A DNA stretch of 64,000 nt, taken from the NCBI GenBank assembly GCA_026874595.1, contig CM049313.1:36896159-36960158 (forward strand), given 5' to 3'. Of this stretch, positions 11,395-23,731 are shown piece by piece. A program made the position numbers and the translations under genes. Below the pieces are notes generated by a model. The model did no database searches and was not told the origin of the DNA. It was given only the letters and a program-made list of their open reading frames with translations. Source of the stretch: Sipunculus nudus. Lineage: Eukaryota > Annelida > Sipuncula > Golfingiida > Sipunculidae. Positions within the stretch are counted from its first letter, which is position 1, and every line of letters begins with the position of its first letter.

Positions 11395-13320
11395 AGAGAC
11401 ATTTGTTAAATTTTGTAAATTTTTTTAAGTTCAGGAAGTGTTGTATGGTCAAAAGTAGGTCAACAAGGGCAAAATGCAAACTCGATCTGTAAAGGGTCAT
11501 TATCACGCAACACACCAAAAATCAGGCCAGTATCTGCAAGCATTGTGAAAAAAAGTCCATATATGTGCATTTTTCATGAAAATTTCTGTCTTTCATGAAA
11601 TTTTCTATGTTCAGGATCTGTCATATGGTTAAAAAATAGGTTAACTGGGACGAAACGCGAACTCAAACTGTAAGTGGTCATTATGCGCCCACAGACCAAA
11701 CATTAGGCCAGTATCTGTAAGCTTTGCATTGCGAAACTAGAATATTAGCAAAAGTTGATAATCATTTATAAATTTAAATTGGAGAGGTATATACCATGTT
11801 TCATAACAATCCATCAAATGCTTCCTGAGAAATAAGCTCCTAAGTTTTTTTCTATACTAAGCTCTGTGACCTTGAAAAGTAGGTCAAGATCACCCATCTT
11901 TGAACTTGACCAAGATTTTGTAAATATAATGCAATAGGACTTAAGAAATGAAGTTCCTGTGTTGAATACCTTTGGAGATATCCTGCACAAAAGGCCAAAA
12001 TTGAAAAAATCCGATAAAATTTCATTAAAAAATCAGAAATTGCAGGTGGCGCCACCAAAATTGTGCAGCACATACAGACCATCAGTCCCAATGATCATAG
12101 TAAGTTTTGTGAAAATCCACACAATGGTTCCTGAGATATAAACTTCTGAGTGTTTTTCTATAATCAGCTCTAAAATGTAGAAAAATGGGTCAAGATCACC
12201 CATCTTCGAACTTGACCGAGATTTTATCGATATTCATCTTCACTGCTGAAATAAAATTCCAACGGTGAATCCTTTTAGAGATATCCCGCTCACAATTTGG
12301 TAAAAGTTAACAGACGCAGAACGGACGGATGGACGGACAGACACCTGACAGACAGATGGACAGCTTGGGTGACGAAAATAGCCCATCAGCCTATGAGCTG
12401 AGGGCTAAAAACGGCTGTACATGTGTATTTGTCATGAAAATTTCTATTTTTCATGAATTTTTCTAAGTTTAGGAGCCGTAAAACGGTCAAAAGTAGGTCA
12501 ACCAGGACGAAACACGAACTCGATCTGTAACTGGTCATTATCTGCCCACACACCAAAAATCAGGCCAAAACTGCAGGCATTGCGAAAAAAAGTCTGTACA
12601 TGTGTATTTGTCATGAAAATTTCTATTTTTTTAATGAAATTTTCTAAGTTTAGGAGCCGTAAAACGGTCAAAAGTAGGTCAACCGGGACAAAACGCGAAC
12701 TCGATCTGTAACTCGTCATTATCTGCCCACACACAAAAAATTAGGCCAATATCTGCAGGCATTGCGAAAAAAAGTCCGTACATGTGTATTTGTCATGAAA
12801 ATTTCTATTTTTCATGAAATTTTCTAAGTTTAGGAGCCGTAAAACGGTCAAAAGTAGGTCAACCGTGACGAAACGCGAACTCGATCTGTAACTGGTCTAT
12901 ATCTGCTCACACACCAAAAATCAGGCCAATATCTGCAGGCATTGCGAAAAAAAGTCTGTACATGTGTATCTGTCATGAATATTTCTATTTTTCATGAAAT
13001 TTTCTAAGTTTAGGAGCCGTAAAACGGTCAAAAGTAGGTCAACCGGGACGAAACGCGAACTCGATCTGTAACTCGTCATTATCTGCCCACACACCAAAAA
13101 TTAGGCCAATATCTGCAGGCATTGCGAAAAAAAGTCCGTACATGTGTATTTGTCATGAAAATTTCTATTTTTCATGAAATTTTCTAAGTTTAGGAGCTGT
13201 AAAACGGTCAAAAATAGGTCAACCGGGACGAAACGCGAACTCGATCTGTAACTGGTCTATATCTGCCCACACACCAAAAATCAGGCCAATATCTGCAGAC
13301 ATTGCGAAAAAAAGTCCGTA
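11395..13320. repeat. 180-bp core tandem repeats of the Helitron-like element
   Basis: Five close copies begin at about 12416, 12595, 12777, 12957 and 13137 (spacings 179, 182, 180, 180), each with CATGTGTATTTGTCATGAAA, then AGGAGC.GTAAAACGGTC, ACGCGAACTCGATCTG, CACACCAAAAAT and GCATTGCGAAAAAAAGTC. Two more diverged copies lie at about 11395-11565 and 11566-11745. The copies are interrupted by an unrelated repeat at 11746-12412. ORFs inside (12498-12734, 13208-13423) are repeat artefacts. Confidence 0.85.
11746..12412. repeat. Dispersed repeat nested in the core array; two homologous halves
   Basis: Splits the 180-bp array. It contains two related halves: TTCCTGAGAAATAAGCTCC followed by GGTCAAGATCACCCATCT (about 11822-11915), and TTCCTGAGATATAAACTTC followed by the same block (about 12126-12220). 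Between them is GGTGGCGCCACC (12045-12056). It ends AAAAGTTAACAGACGCAGA, GGACGGATGGACGGACAG and CCCATCAGCCTATGAGCTGA, then GGGCTAAAAA. A relative with the same ending lies at 40.2-40.7 kb. No coding capacity. Confidence 0.65.
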
Positions 13321-13410
13321 CAACTGTTTGATTTCGGAAGGACGGGAGGACGGAATGACGGACATGGGTAAAACTATATGCCCCGGCCACAAAGTGGCCG
13401 GGGCATAATA

Positions 13411-14144
13411 AAAGTATTAACATATCACTAAGACAATAAAAACATGCATTCCTATTAGTCTAGTCACAGTTGATGCATACATGTTGAAGAGGGTGTAGAA
13501 GATATAGTGATTTGTATCTGTTGCATGTGGCTATATATGTTGTATGTTTGGTAACTCCTGGAAAAAAAATATTTAACAAGTAAAAGGCTAAAGTCTTCTT
13601 TGGACCTGCTATCATGCAGTCATATGATGATAAATTATTATCATCTTATAACATGAAAATATTTATTCTTTCAACTACAACAACACAACTGCAATGAAAT
13701 TACATATAAAGTCTTACATTGTTAAGTGCTTGATTAACTTTGGATCATGAGCTTTTGAGAAAACATTTTAAAATCTCCGACTGATTTATTGATGAAGTCA
13801 CTGGTCTTAGAAAAGTATAACTGTAAATTGGTAAATTCTTTAAATGAATAAAAAAAAAAAGACAGCAAGGGTAAGAAAACCTTCCAGGCAATAATGTAAA
13901 CAGAATTCATCATATTTATATATAATTGAAATCACTGAAAGAGCACGAGTTTATATGATATTTTGAATGAAAACATACCAGGCAATATTGTAAATTGAAT
14001 TGATCGTATGTATATATAATTAAAATCAATGAAAAAGCATGTGTTAAATGTAATTCTGGATGAAATTTCAGCAAAAAAGTCTAATATAGATGGAAAGCTG
14101 GATTAGCATTTCTTCACTGTTCAGTTTCTGTTTTTTTTATATTA
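13411..14144. other. Unique AT-rich sequence with a short internal duplication
   Basis: Two related stretches of about 110 bp start near 13886 and 13979, sharing CCAGGCAATA.TGTAAA, ATATATAATT and AAATCA.TGAAA. Nothing else is visible apart from a poly-A run near 13850. Confidence 0.4.
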
Positions 14145-14475
14145 AGTCTCAACTTCAGGGTACCATTCGTTGAATGTCCACTCTAGCCTCCCCTTGAGAC
14201 TTGTAAAACATCCGTCAGTAAAACTTACATTATCCACGCTGTGCAGGAGAGACATTGAATCATCTGTCCTGACAAAACTGATTAATCCAGCCCTGTTAAT
14301 CTATTTCTGCAGAATGGGGAATTTTTGATCACTTCTCTGCAGAATGCTGTGAGACAGATATCCTACGTAACCCAGGCGATTCATCATTCATGGAAAGCTG
14401 TGTCAGTTTTAGATACAATTAGCATTCTCAGCTGACTTCATCTGGTTATGATACCTATATATGTCATCTGAACAT
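14145..14475. promoter_or_regulatory. Candidate conserved non-coding island
   Basis: GC-balanced, non-repetitive sequence with TTAATCCAG, GATTAATC-type and CAATTAGC homeodomain-like words and CAGCTGAC. It is flanked by much more AT-rich DNA. No ORF of note, so a regulatory element is the natural alternative; this is compositional inference only. Confidence 0.22.
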
Positions 14476-16219
14476 CCCTGATCCACAATGTCTTGTTCAG
14501 TTAATAAACTAAGCTCATAGTCTTCTTTTTATTCCTCAGAATTCAGATGGATTCCACAAATATCTGAACATAATATGACAGTCCTTAGAACCAATTATTT
14601 GACAAAATATCACATGGAAATATGATTCAAATAGCTTCTGATAGTTTAACATAACAAAAACAAAAAGTTCCTGCCTCTGTCACTGAAGATGGGTTTTTAA
14701 GAGAAAACTTGTAGTATATGATAATAAGAATTCTTTATTTTCAATACCATCTTAGAAATATTGATGCCAAATAAATATGTAATAAACTGAATATCTCATA
14801 TTCAAATCCCAACAAGAGACTCTTCATTATAAATACCTTTACAAGCAGATGACTGTAACCTTTGACCTTGGGCTACAATCACATTTAAAGGGGCCAAAAC
14901 ACCTAACTGACCTTTATAAACTTTAGATTAACCATTGGAGATTTGATAAAAATATGCCTGAAAATGTGGATATCACCGCACACAGGCTGCTTATTTTGTT
15001 TACAACAAAAAAATTATAATATATGGGGGTCCATCAAAATAATCATATGAAATTTAACAATGGCATCTGGCAGAATGTCAGATAAGCCAGAGCTTTGCAA
15101 ATGGTATTTTATAACATTTCTACCTTAACATTTATGCTACCTACCACCTTAGGTTACATATTTTAACTGTTTGTCAACATTGCTCTGATTACAAGCATAT
15201 TGTTGATAAACAAGTTCATTCATCCTTCAAAAAGGCATTATAAGAAATGTTCACAACCAAAAATTACCCATAGATCATTAATATATACAAAGAGTAAGCC
15301 AGAAATCACATATATTCTTTTTCAAAAGTTAGGTGAATGGGCACCTTTAAAAATATAGACAAAATAAATAAACATTGACATCTCCTGTCAGTCAACAGAA
15401 GAATATAAACATTATATATAGAAAGTTAGTGTGTCTGGGGAAAACATTAGGGGCACAATGAAAAACTAAAATTTCATCCATAATCTATGAATAAGTTAGG
15501 AATGGGTTATTATGCTCATCTGAAGGCAGCTTGTCTGTAAATCTCGACATCTATAGCATTTGCTTGGGCCATTATTTCACCATTAACATATATTTTCAAA
15601 GTAACATTTTGGGTAACATCTGAATATAAAGCTGTAGAAGTGACAAAACCAATTTTCTATATAAAGCATACTGCGTTGCTATTCAAATATGACTGCAGAT
15701 AAAGTCTATACAAGTATACTAAGATATTTAATATTAACTATTTTTTCGTTAGCCTCACAAGAAATATAAGTTTATATGTTTTAAGAAATCTGCAAGGAAC
15801 TTTAACTTGCAAAGATTTATTACAAAGGCTCACAATGGCTTAACAACAGCGAGTCCATAAATTGACCACTATTTAACACAGTAACTTATCAGTATCATCA
15901 GTTGTAGCAATATCCAGCTGAAGACCTGTTTCCATTGGGATGAAAGCCAGCAGAGAAACCAGCAGTGCACAAAGGGAGAAACCTTAAAATTATGGCAGTC
16001 AAAGAAAACAGCAGACAGCTAGTATGGGTGCCTAAAAACTTGTGAAGACATATGTGGCAGGCACTCTGAGAGATCATGACCTATACAAGAGTAAGCAGCA
16101 GCTAAAAAAGAACTGCTTTCTACAAGGAAGTAGACAGCGAGGTGGAAGACAGCTCAAGTTAGACCAAAGTAAGAAGCTGACAAGAGGTATTAAACAACAG
16201 ACACGATCATGTCATTAGA
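14476..16219. other. Unique AT-rich sequence
   Basis: No gene or repeat recognised. A TGACCTTG nuclear-receptor-like half site lies near 14876. Confidence 0.35.
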
Positions 16220-16620
16220 AGAGCCTGGACAGGTCAGTTGGTGCACAGATCTATCACTGAGATATTTGCCACCATTAATGTGTTCTTTTCTCACACGAGG
16301 GTGTCAGTTCTGTTGCGGTTTCTGCTGTAGACATGCGTCCCATGGGTAGAGGCTTCTGGTGCTGATGGGAGTTTGCAAACATCCAGGGCCACTAAACATG
16401 CGATGTCAGTCTTTTCTGGCTGACCTAGACACTTTACCCCTAAAGATGACTCTAATTGGTATGCACTCGAGGCTAGGAGGTGTTGACCAACTTGTCCCTA
16501 ATGTACACCGGCGCGATCAGAATGAGGCTATCATCGGAGCTCAGGCCCACTGTCTGCGGCGTTTACCAATCATCATGAATGCTCGCTTTGTCTGTAATTA
16601 GCCAACCATCAGCCCTAACT
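16220..16620. promoter_or_regulatory. CpG-containing island, candidate conserved non-coding element
   Basis: Unusually rich in CpG for this window (CACCGGCGCGATC, CTGCGGCG), with GTAATTAGCC and AATCATCATGAATG words. It holds an 80-codon plus-strand ORF (16359-16601) starting MLMGVCKHPGPLNMRCQSF without a recognised domain or visible splice sites. A conserved regulatory element is more likely than an exon. Confidence 0.25.
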
Positions 16621-17534
16621 GAAGGTCCTTCTAAAAAACTCAAGTGTGATATTGAGACAACTTGAAATCAGGAACACACAGACCATCTCAATACAGATTC
16701 TGTTTGAAGAGAAACACCTGAATCTGTAAATGATCAAGGGATGCTATTAAACATATGACATTCAAGAAGCCAGACTAAGCCAAGCTCTTTATGGTAACTT
16801 TAAGTATGCTGGTCCATTTATTCATAACTTACATATTCTTTCATCAAAATGAAAGGTACAATTTGACTATATAAGAAATTGAAATGCAGGGTTGTTACTG
16901 AAATTAACATTCTTCACAAGATATAAAACAGGTCCTTACATGTGTGTCTATGAATTTCCCAATACAATAAGCCCCTGAAAGAAAAGAATTGAAAGAAAGA
17001 TATATAAAGAAGGAAGGAAATACAAAAGGGAAACTAGGGGCACATGGGCCTCAACACTCAGCTGTATTTGTCTATAAGGATATGTTTATGAGCTTAGATA
17101 GATTGCAGACAGATATGTTTTGCTGTATTTACAAGGAAACCAGTGTTTACGGACAGTTATCTCTACCAGACACCTCCATTTCCATTACTTAAAATATCAG
17201 GATTTTAGGAGTTACACACGGATGTTAATTATCCAAAGGACAGTGGCACTTGATTCGAAACTCTACACACAGTTGTAATTCATGATCTTGTCTATTCAGC
17301 AGATTTCATAGTGCTCTCAAGATTAGACACAGATGGATGTACAACTGCTATTTTTATCAATAGGTTAGACATTTTTGGGAGAAGTAAAGAGTGCAGAGAG
17401 CAAAATAACATGAGATTTTATGACAAAGGGGAAACAATGTCTGGTAGACAAATTTGCCAATGCTGAAAGATGTCGAAACAGAGACATAAGTAATTTTTAC
17501 TGTGTATGAATTAATTTTTACTGTGTATGAATTA
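16621..17534. other. Unique AT-rich sequence
   Basis: No supported gene. A 67-codon ORF at 16989-17192 has no motif. A short direct duplication (TAATTTTTACTGTGTATGAA twice) lies at about 17491-17532. Confidence 0.35.
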
Positions 17535-17815
17535 TGTTACTGATGATGTCAGCATCATTTGACTTTGGGTTTATATTCTGATATCACTGATGATGTCAGC
17601 CTCATTTGACTTTGGGTTTTTATTCTGATATCACTGATGATGTCAGCCTCATTTGACTTTGGGTTTTTAATTCTGATAGCATGGCTGATACCAGATTTTT
17701 CCGATTTTTGGGTAATGTTCTGGTATCGCTGATGATGTCAGCCTAATCTGACATTGGTTTTTATACGAGTACCACTGATAATGTCAGTCTCATCTGACTT
17801 TACACCTTGTCCTGG
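17535..17815. repeat. 48-bp minisatellite, about six copies
   Basis: Unit TGATGATGTCAGCCTCATTT then GACTTTGGGTTTTTATTCTGATATCAC. The first three copies are near-identical. Later ones diverge (GATACCAGATTTTTCCG, then TGATAATGTCAGTCTCATC). Confidence 0.8.
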
Positions 17816-17895
17816 TCTTTTCGGCTTGTTTATTCTAGTAGCTTTCCTTGATCCCCTCAGGAACAATCAGGCAGCCACTACAGGTGCTAGAAGTT

Positions 17896-19339
17896 TACTC
17901 ATTAAACATCTGCCAGCTGTCCCTGACCTATACTAATTATACATCTGCCTGCTGTCCCTGTCCTGTATTCATTATACATCTGCCTGCTGTCCCTGACCTA
18001 TACAAATAGAACATTTTCCAGCTGTCTTTGACCTATACTATTTATACATCTGCCTGCTGTCCCTGTCCTGTATTCATAATACATCTGCCTGCTGTCCCTG
18101 TCCTGTATTCATAATACATCTGCCTGCTGTCCCTGACCTATAAAAATAAAACATTTTCCAGCTGTCCTTAACCTATACTAATTATACATCTGCCTGTTGT
18201 CCCTGTCCTGTATTCATAATACATCTGCCAGCTGTCCCTGACCTATACAAATAAAACATTTTCCAGCTGTCCCTGACCTATACTCATTATACATCTGCCA
18301 GCTGTCCCTGACCTATACTCATTATACATCTGCCAGCTGTCCCTGACCTATACTCATTATACATCTGCCAGCTGTCCCTGACCTTTACTCATAATACATC
18401 TGCCAGCTGTCCCTGACCTAAACTCATTATACATCTGCCTGCTGTCCCTGTCCTGTATTCATTATACATCTGCCTGCTGTCCCTGTCCTGTATTCATAAT
18501 ACATCTGCCTGCTGTCCCTGTCCTGTATTCATAATACATCTGCCTGCTGTCCCTGACCTATAAAAATAAAACATTTTCCAGCTGTCCTTAACCTATACTA
18601 ATTATACATCTGCCTGTTGTCCCTGTCCTGTATTCATAATACATCTGCCAGCTGTCCCTGATCTATACTCATTATACATCTGCCAGCTGTCCCTGACCTA
18701 TACTCATTATACATCTGCCAGCTGTCCCTGACCTATACTCATTATACATCTGCCAGCTGTCCCTGACCTATACTCATTATACATCTGCCAGCTGTCCCTG
18801 ACCTTTACTCATAATACATCTGCCAGCTGTCCCTGACCTAAACTCATTATACATCTGCCTGCTGTCCCTGTCCTGTATTCATTATACATCTGCCTGCTGT
18901 CCCTGACCTATATAAATAAAACATTTTCCTGCTGTCCTAAACCTATACTAATTATACATCTGCCTGTTGTCCCTGTCCTGTATTCATAATACATCTGCCA
19001 GCTGTCCCTGACCTATACAAATAAAACATTTTCCAGCTGTCCCTGACCTATACTCATTATACATCTGCCAGCTGTCCCTGACCTATACTCATTATACATC
19101 TGCCAGCTGTCCCTGACCTATACTCATTATACATCTGCCAGCTGTCCCTGACCTATACTAATTATACATCTGCCACCTGTCCCTGACCTATACTCATTAT
19201 TCATCTGCCAGCTGTCCCTGACCTATGCTCATTATACATCTGCCAGCTGTCCCTGACCTAAACTCATTATACATCTGCCAGCTGTTCCTGACCTATACTC
19301 ATTATACATCTGCCAGTTGTCCCTGACCTATACCCATTC
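17896..19339. repeat. 35-bp tandem array, about 41 copies
   Basis: Basic unit TACATCTGCCAGCTGTCCCT then GACCTATACTCATTA. Variant monomers are CTGCTGTCCCTGTCCTGTATTC and an AAAACATTTTCCAGC form. Variants recur in blocks: text at 18121 repeats at 18541 (offset 420, 12 units), and text near 18191 repeats near 18611 and 18961. The array ends inside SINE-like sequence. Confidence 0.92.
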
Positions 19340-19443
19340 ACTGCTGGGTAGGGAGGGTCCACACTTGAGGAAAAGACTTTGGCCAGGTACTGGATCCAAA
19401 CGCTCAACCTTGAAGTCACAGGTCTAATGCCATAACCATTAAG
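19322..19443 (-). mobile_element. tRNA-derived SINE-like fragment between two satellite arrays
   Basis: On the minus strand the text reads GCTTAATGGTTATGGCATTA then GACCTGTGACTTCAAGGTTG and GGATCC, resembling a tRNA from the A box (RC of about 19429-19442) to a degenerate B box (RC of about 19392-19409). A body follows that includes GGACCCTCCCTACCCAGCAG and GAATGGGTA. The B box is degenerate, so it is unlikely to be a functional tRNA. The 68-bp satellite abuts its head and the 35-bp satellite continues from its tail side. Confidence 0.45.
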
Positions 19444-21151
19444 CAGGTACTCCTCTGGTTTTGTCTGATATCTGACAGGCTTCGATAGTTCTTCTCTCAG
19501 GGGTTCTGAAGCAGGTACTACTCTGGTTTTGTCTGACATCTTACAGGCTTCGATAGTTCTTCTCTCAGGGGTTCTGAAGCAGGTACTCCTCTGGTTTTGT
19601 CTGATATCTGACAGGCTTCGATAGTTCTTCTCTCAGGGGTTCTGAAGCAGGTACTACTCTAGTTTTGTCTGATATCTTACAGGCTTCGATAGTTCTTCTC
19701 TCAGGGGTTCTGAAGCAGGTACTCCTCTGGTTTTGTCTGATATCTGACAGGCTTCGATAGTTTATTCTCTCAGGGGTTCTGAAGCAGGTACTACTCTGGT
19801 TTTGTCTGATATCTTACAGGCTTCGATAGTTCTTCTCTCAGGGGTTCTGAAGCAGGTACTCCTCTGGTTTTGTCTGATATCTGACAGGCTTCGATAGTTC
19901 TGCTCTCAGGGGTTCTGAAGCAGGTACTCCTCTGGTTTTGTCTGATATCTGACAGGCTTCGATAGTTCTTCTCTCAGGGGTTCTGAAGCAGGTACTACTC
20001 TGGTTTTGTCTGATATCTGACAGGCTTCGATAGTTCTTCTCTCAGGGGTTCTGAAGCAGGTACTCCTCTGGTTTTGTCTGATATCTGACAGGCTTCGATA
20101 GTTCTGCTCTCAGGGGTTCTGAAGCAGGTAGTCCTCTGGTTTTGTCTGATATCTGACAGGCTTCGATAGTTCTGCTCTCAGGGGTTCTGAAGCAGGTACT
20201 CCTCTGGTTTTGTCTGATATCTGACAGGCTTCGATAGTTCTGCTCTCAGGGGTTCTGAAGCAGGTACTCCTCTGGTTTTGTCTGATATCTGACAGGCTTC
20301 GATAGTTCTGCTCTCAGGGGTTCTGAAGCAGGTACTCCTCTGGTTTTGTCTGATATCTGACAGGCTTCGATAGTTCTGCTCTCAGGGGTTCTGAAGCAGG
20401 TACTCCTCTGGTTTTGTCTGATATCTGACAGGCTTCGATAGTTCTGCTCTCAGGGGTTCTGAAGCAGGTACTCCTCTGGTTTTGTCTGATATCTGACAGG
20501 CTTCGATAGTTCTGCTCTCAGGGGTTCTGAAGCAGGTACTCCTCTGGTTTTGTCTGATATCTGACAGGCTTTGATAGTTCTGCTCTCAGGGGTTCTGAAG
20601 CGGGCACTACTCTGGTTTTGTCTGATATCTGACAGGCTTCGATAGTTCTGCTCTCAGGGGTTCTGAAGCGGGCACTCCTCTGGTTTTGTCTGATATCTGA
20701 CAGGCTTCGATAGTTCTGCTCTCAGGGGTTCTGAAGCAGGTACTCCTCTGGTTTTGTCTGATATCTGACAGGCTTCGATAGTTCTGCTCTCAGGGGTTCT
20801 GAAGCAGGTACTCCTCTGGTTTTGTCTGATATTTGACAGGCTTCGATAGTTCTGCTCTCAGGGGTTCTGAAGCAGGTACTCCTCTGGTTTTGTCTGATAT
20901 CTGACAGGCTTCGATAGTTCTGCTCTCAGGGGTTCTGAAGCAGGTACTCCTCTGGTTTTGTCTGATATCTGACAGGCTTCGATAGTTCTGCTCTCAGGGG
21001 TTCTGAAGCAGGTACTCCTCTGGTTTTGTCTGATATCTGACAGGCTTCGATAGTTCTGCTCTCAGGGGTTCTGAAGCAGGTACTCCTCTGGTTTTGTCTG
21101 ATATCTGACAGGCTTTGATAGTTCTGCTCTCAGGGGTTCTGAAGCGGGTAC

Positions 21152-23731
21152 TACTCTGGTTTTGTCTGATATCTGACAGGCTTCGATAGTTCTGCTCTCA
21201 GGGGTTCTGAAGCGGGTACTCCTCTGGTTTTGTCTGATATCTGACAGGCTTCGATAGTTCTGCTCTCAGGGGTTCTGAAGCAGGTACTCCTCTGGTTTTG
21301 TCTGATATCTGACAGGCTTCGATAGTTCTGCTCTCAGGGGTTCTGAAGCAGGTACTCCTCTGGTTTTGTCTGATATCTGACATGCTTCGATAGTTCTGCT
21401 CTCAGGGGTTCTGAAGCAGGTACTCCTCTGGTTTTGTCTGATATCTGACAGGCTTCGATAGTTCTGCTCTCAGGGGTTCTGAAGCAGGTACTCCTCTGGT
21501 TTTGTCTGATATCTGACAGGCTTCGATAGTTCTGCTCTCAGGGGTTCTGAAGCAGGTACTCCTCTGGTTTTGTCTGATATCTGACAGGCTTCGATAGTTC
21601 TGCTCTCAGGGGTTCTGAAGCAGGTACTCCTCTGGTTTTGTCTGATATCTGACAGGCTTCGATAGTTCTGCTCTCAGGGGTTCTGAAGCAGGTACTCCTC
21701 TGGTTTTGTCTGATATCTTACAGGCTTTGATAGTTCTGCTCTCGGGGGTTCTGAAGCAGGTACTACTCTGGTTTTGTCTGATATCTTACAGGCTTCGATA
21801 GTTCTGCTCTCAGGGGTTCTGAAGCAGGTACTCCTCTGGTTTTGTCTGATATCTTACAGGCTTTGATAGTTCTGCTCTTGGGGGTCCTGAAGCAGGTACT
21901 ACTCTGGTTTTGTCTGATATCTGACAGGCTTTGATAGTTCTGCTCTCAGGGGTTCTGAAGCAGGTACTCCGCTATTTTTACTGATATCTGACAGGCTTTG
22001 ATAGTTCTGCTCTCAGGGGTTCTGAAGCAGGTACTCCTCTGTTTTGTCTGATATCTGACAGGCTTTGATAGTTCTGTTCTCGGGGGTTCTGAAGCAGGTA
22101 CTACTCTGGTTTTGTCTGATATCTGACAGGCTTTGATAGTTCTGTTCTCGGGGGTTCTGAAGCAGGTACTACTCTGGTTTTGTCTGATATCTGACAGGCT
22201 TTGATAGTTCTGTTCTCGGGGGTTCTGAAGCAGGCACTCCTCTGGTTTTGTCTGATATCTGACAGGCTTTGATAGTTCTGCTCTCGGGGGTTCTGAAGCA
22301 GGTACTCCTCTGGTTTTGTCTGATATCTTACAGGCTTCGATAGTTCTGCTCTCAGGGGTTCTGAAGCAGGTACTACTCTGGTTTTGTCTGATATCTGACA
22401 GGCTTTGATAGTTCTGTTCTCGGGGGTTCTGAAGCAGGTACTACTCTGGTTTTGTCTGATATCTGACAGGCTTCGATAGTTCTGCTCTCAGGGGTTCTGA
22501 AGCGGGTACTCCTCTGGTTTTGTCTGATATCTGACAGGCTTCGATAGTTCTGCTCTCAGGGGTTCTGAAGCAGGTACTCCTCTGGTTTTGTCTGATATCT
22601 GACAGGCTTCGATAGTTCTGCTCTCAGGGGTTCTGAAGCAGGTACTCCTCTGGTTTTGTCTGATATCTGACAGGCTTCGATAGTTCTGCTCTCAGGGGTT
22701 CTGAAGCAGGTACTCCTCTGGTTTTGTCTGATATCTGACAGGCTTCGATAGTTCTGCTCTCAGGGGTTCTGAAGCAGGTACTCCTCTGGTTTTGTCTGAT
22801 ATCTGACAGGCTTCGATAGTTCTGCTCTCAGGGGTTCTGAAGCAGGTACTCCTCTGGTTTTGTCTGATATCTGACAGGCTTCGATAGTTCTGCTCTCAGG
22901 GGTTCTGAAGCAGGTACTCCTCTGGTTTTGTCTGATATCTGACAGGCTTCGATAGTTCTGCTCTCAGGGGTTCTGAAGCAGGTACTCCTCTGGTTTTGTC
23001 TGATATCTTACAGGCTTTGATAGTTCTGCTCTCGGGGGTTCTGAAGCAGGTACTACTCTGGTTTTGTCTGATATCTTACAGGCTTCGATAGTTCTGCTCT
23101 CAGGGGTTCTGAAGCAGGTACTCCTCTGGTTTTGTCTGATATCTTACAGGCTTTGATAGTTCTGCTCTTGGGGGTCCTGAAGCAGGTACTACTCTGGTTT
23201 TGTCTGATATCTGACAGGCTTTGATAGTTCTGCTCTCAGGGGTTCTGAAGCAGGTACTCCGCTATTTTTACTGATATCTGACAGGCTTTGATAGTTCTGC
23301 TCTCAGGGGTTCTGAAGCAGGTACTCCTCTGTTTTGTCTGATATCTGACAGGCTTTGATAGTTCTGTTCTCGGGGGTTCTGAAGCAGGTACTACTCTGGT
23401 TTTGTCTGATATCTGACAGGCTTTGATAGTTCTGTTCTCGGGGGTTCTGAAGCAGGTACTACTCTGGTTTTGTCTGATATCTGACAGGCTTTGATAGTTC
23501 TGTTCTCGGGGGTTCTGAAGCAGGCACTCCTCTGGTTTTGTCTGATATCTGACAGGCTTTGATAGTTCTGCTCTCGGGGGTTCTGAAGCAGGTACTCCTC
23601 TGGTTTTGTCTGATATCTTACAGGCTTCGATAGTTCTGCTCTCAGGGGTTCTGAAGCAGGTACTACTCTGGTTTTGTCTGATATCTGACAGGCTTTGATA
23701 GTTCTGTTCTCGGGGGTTCTGAAGCAGGTAC
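21152..23731. repeat. Higher-order duplication, 1290 bp (19 monomers), inside the 68-bp satellite
   Basis: Block 21152-22441 is repeated at 22442-23731. Private variants coincide at a constant offset of 1290: GAAGCGGGTACTCC (21211 and 22501) and the odd monomer CTCCGCTATTTTTACTG (21961 and 23251). A visible difference is ACATGCTTCG at about 21381 against ACAGGCTTCG at about 22671. Confidence 0.8.

Larger units (their letters stand above)
11353..13410. mobile_element. Helitron-like non-autonomous element with 180-bp core repeats
   Basis: The left end carries two adjacent hairpins: GTGTCG-GAA-CGACAC (11356-11370) and TGCCCC-CGCCT-GGGGCA (11374-11390). The right end carries a perfect 14-bp stem (13377-13390 with 13394-13407, loop AAA) built on GCCCCGGCCAC. 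Between them lie tandem core repeats of about 180 bp. GGACGGGAGGACGG sits just before the right hairpin. This architecture matches Helentron-related interspersed elements and the oyster pearl family (known family traits). No Rep/helicase is encoded. Exact ends and a TT or AT insertion site need comparison with other copies. Orientation is not assigned. Confidence 0.55.

Noticed and set aside
11353-13410. LTR retrotransposon
   Set aside because: No direct terminal repeats, primer-binding site or polyprotein; tandem cores and terminal hairpins fit a Helitron-like element better.
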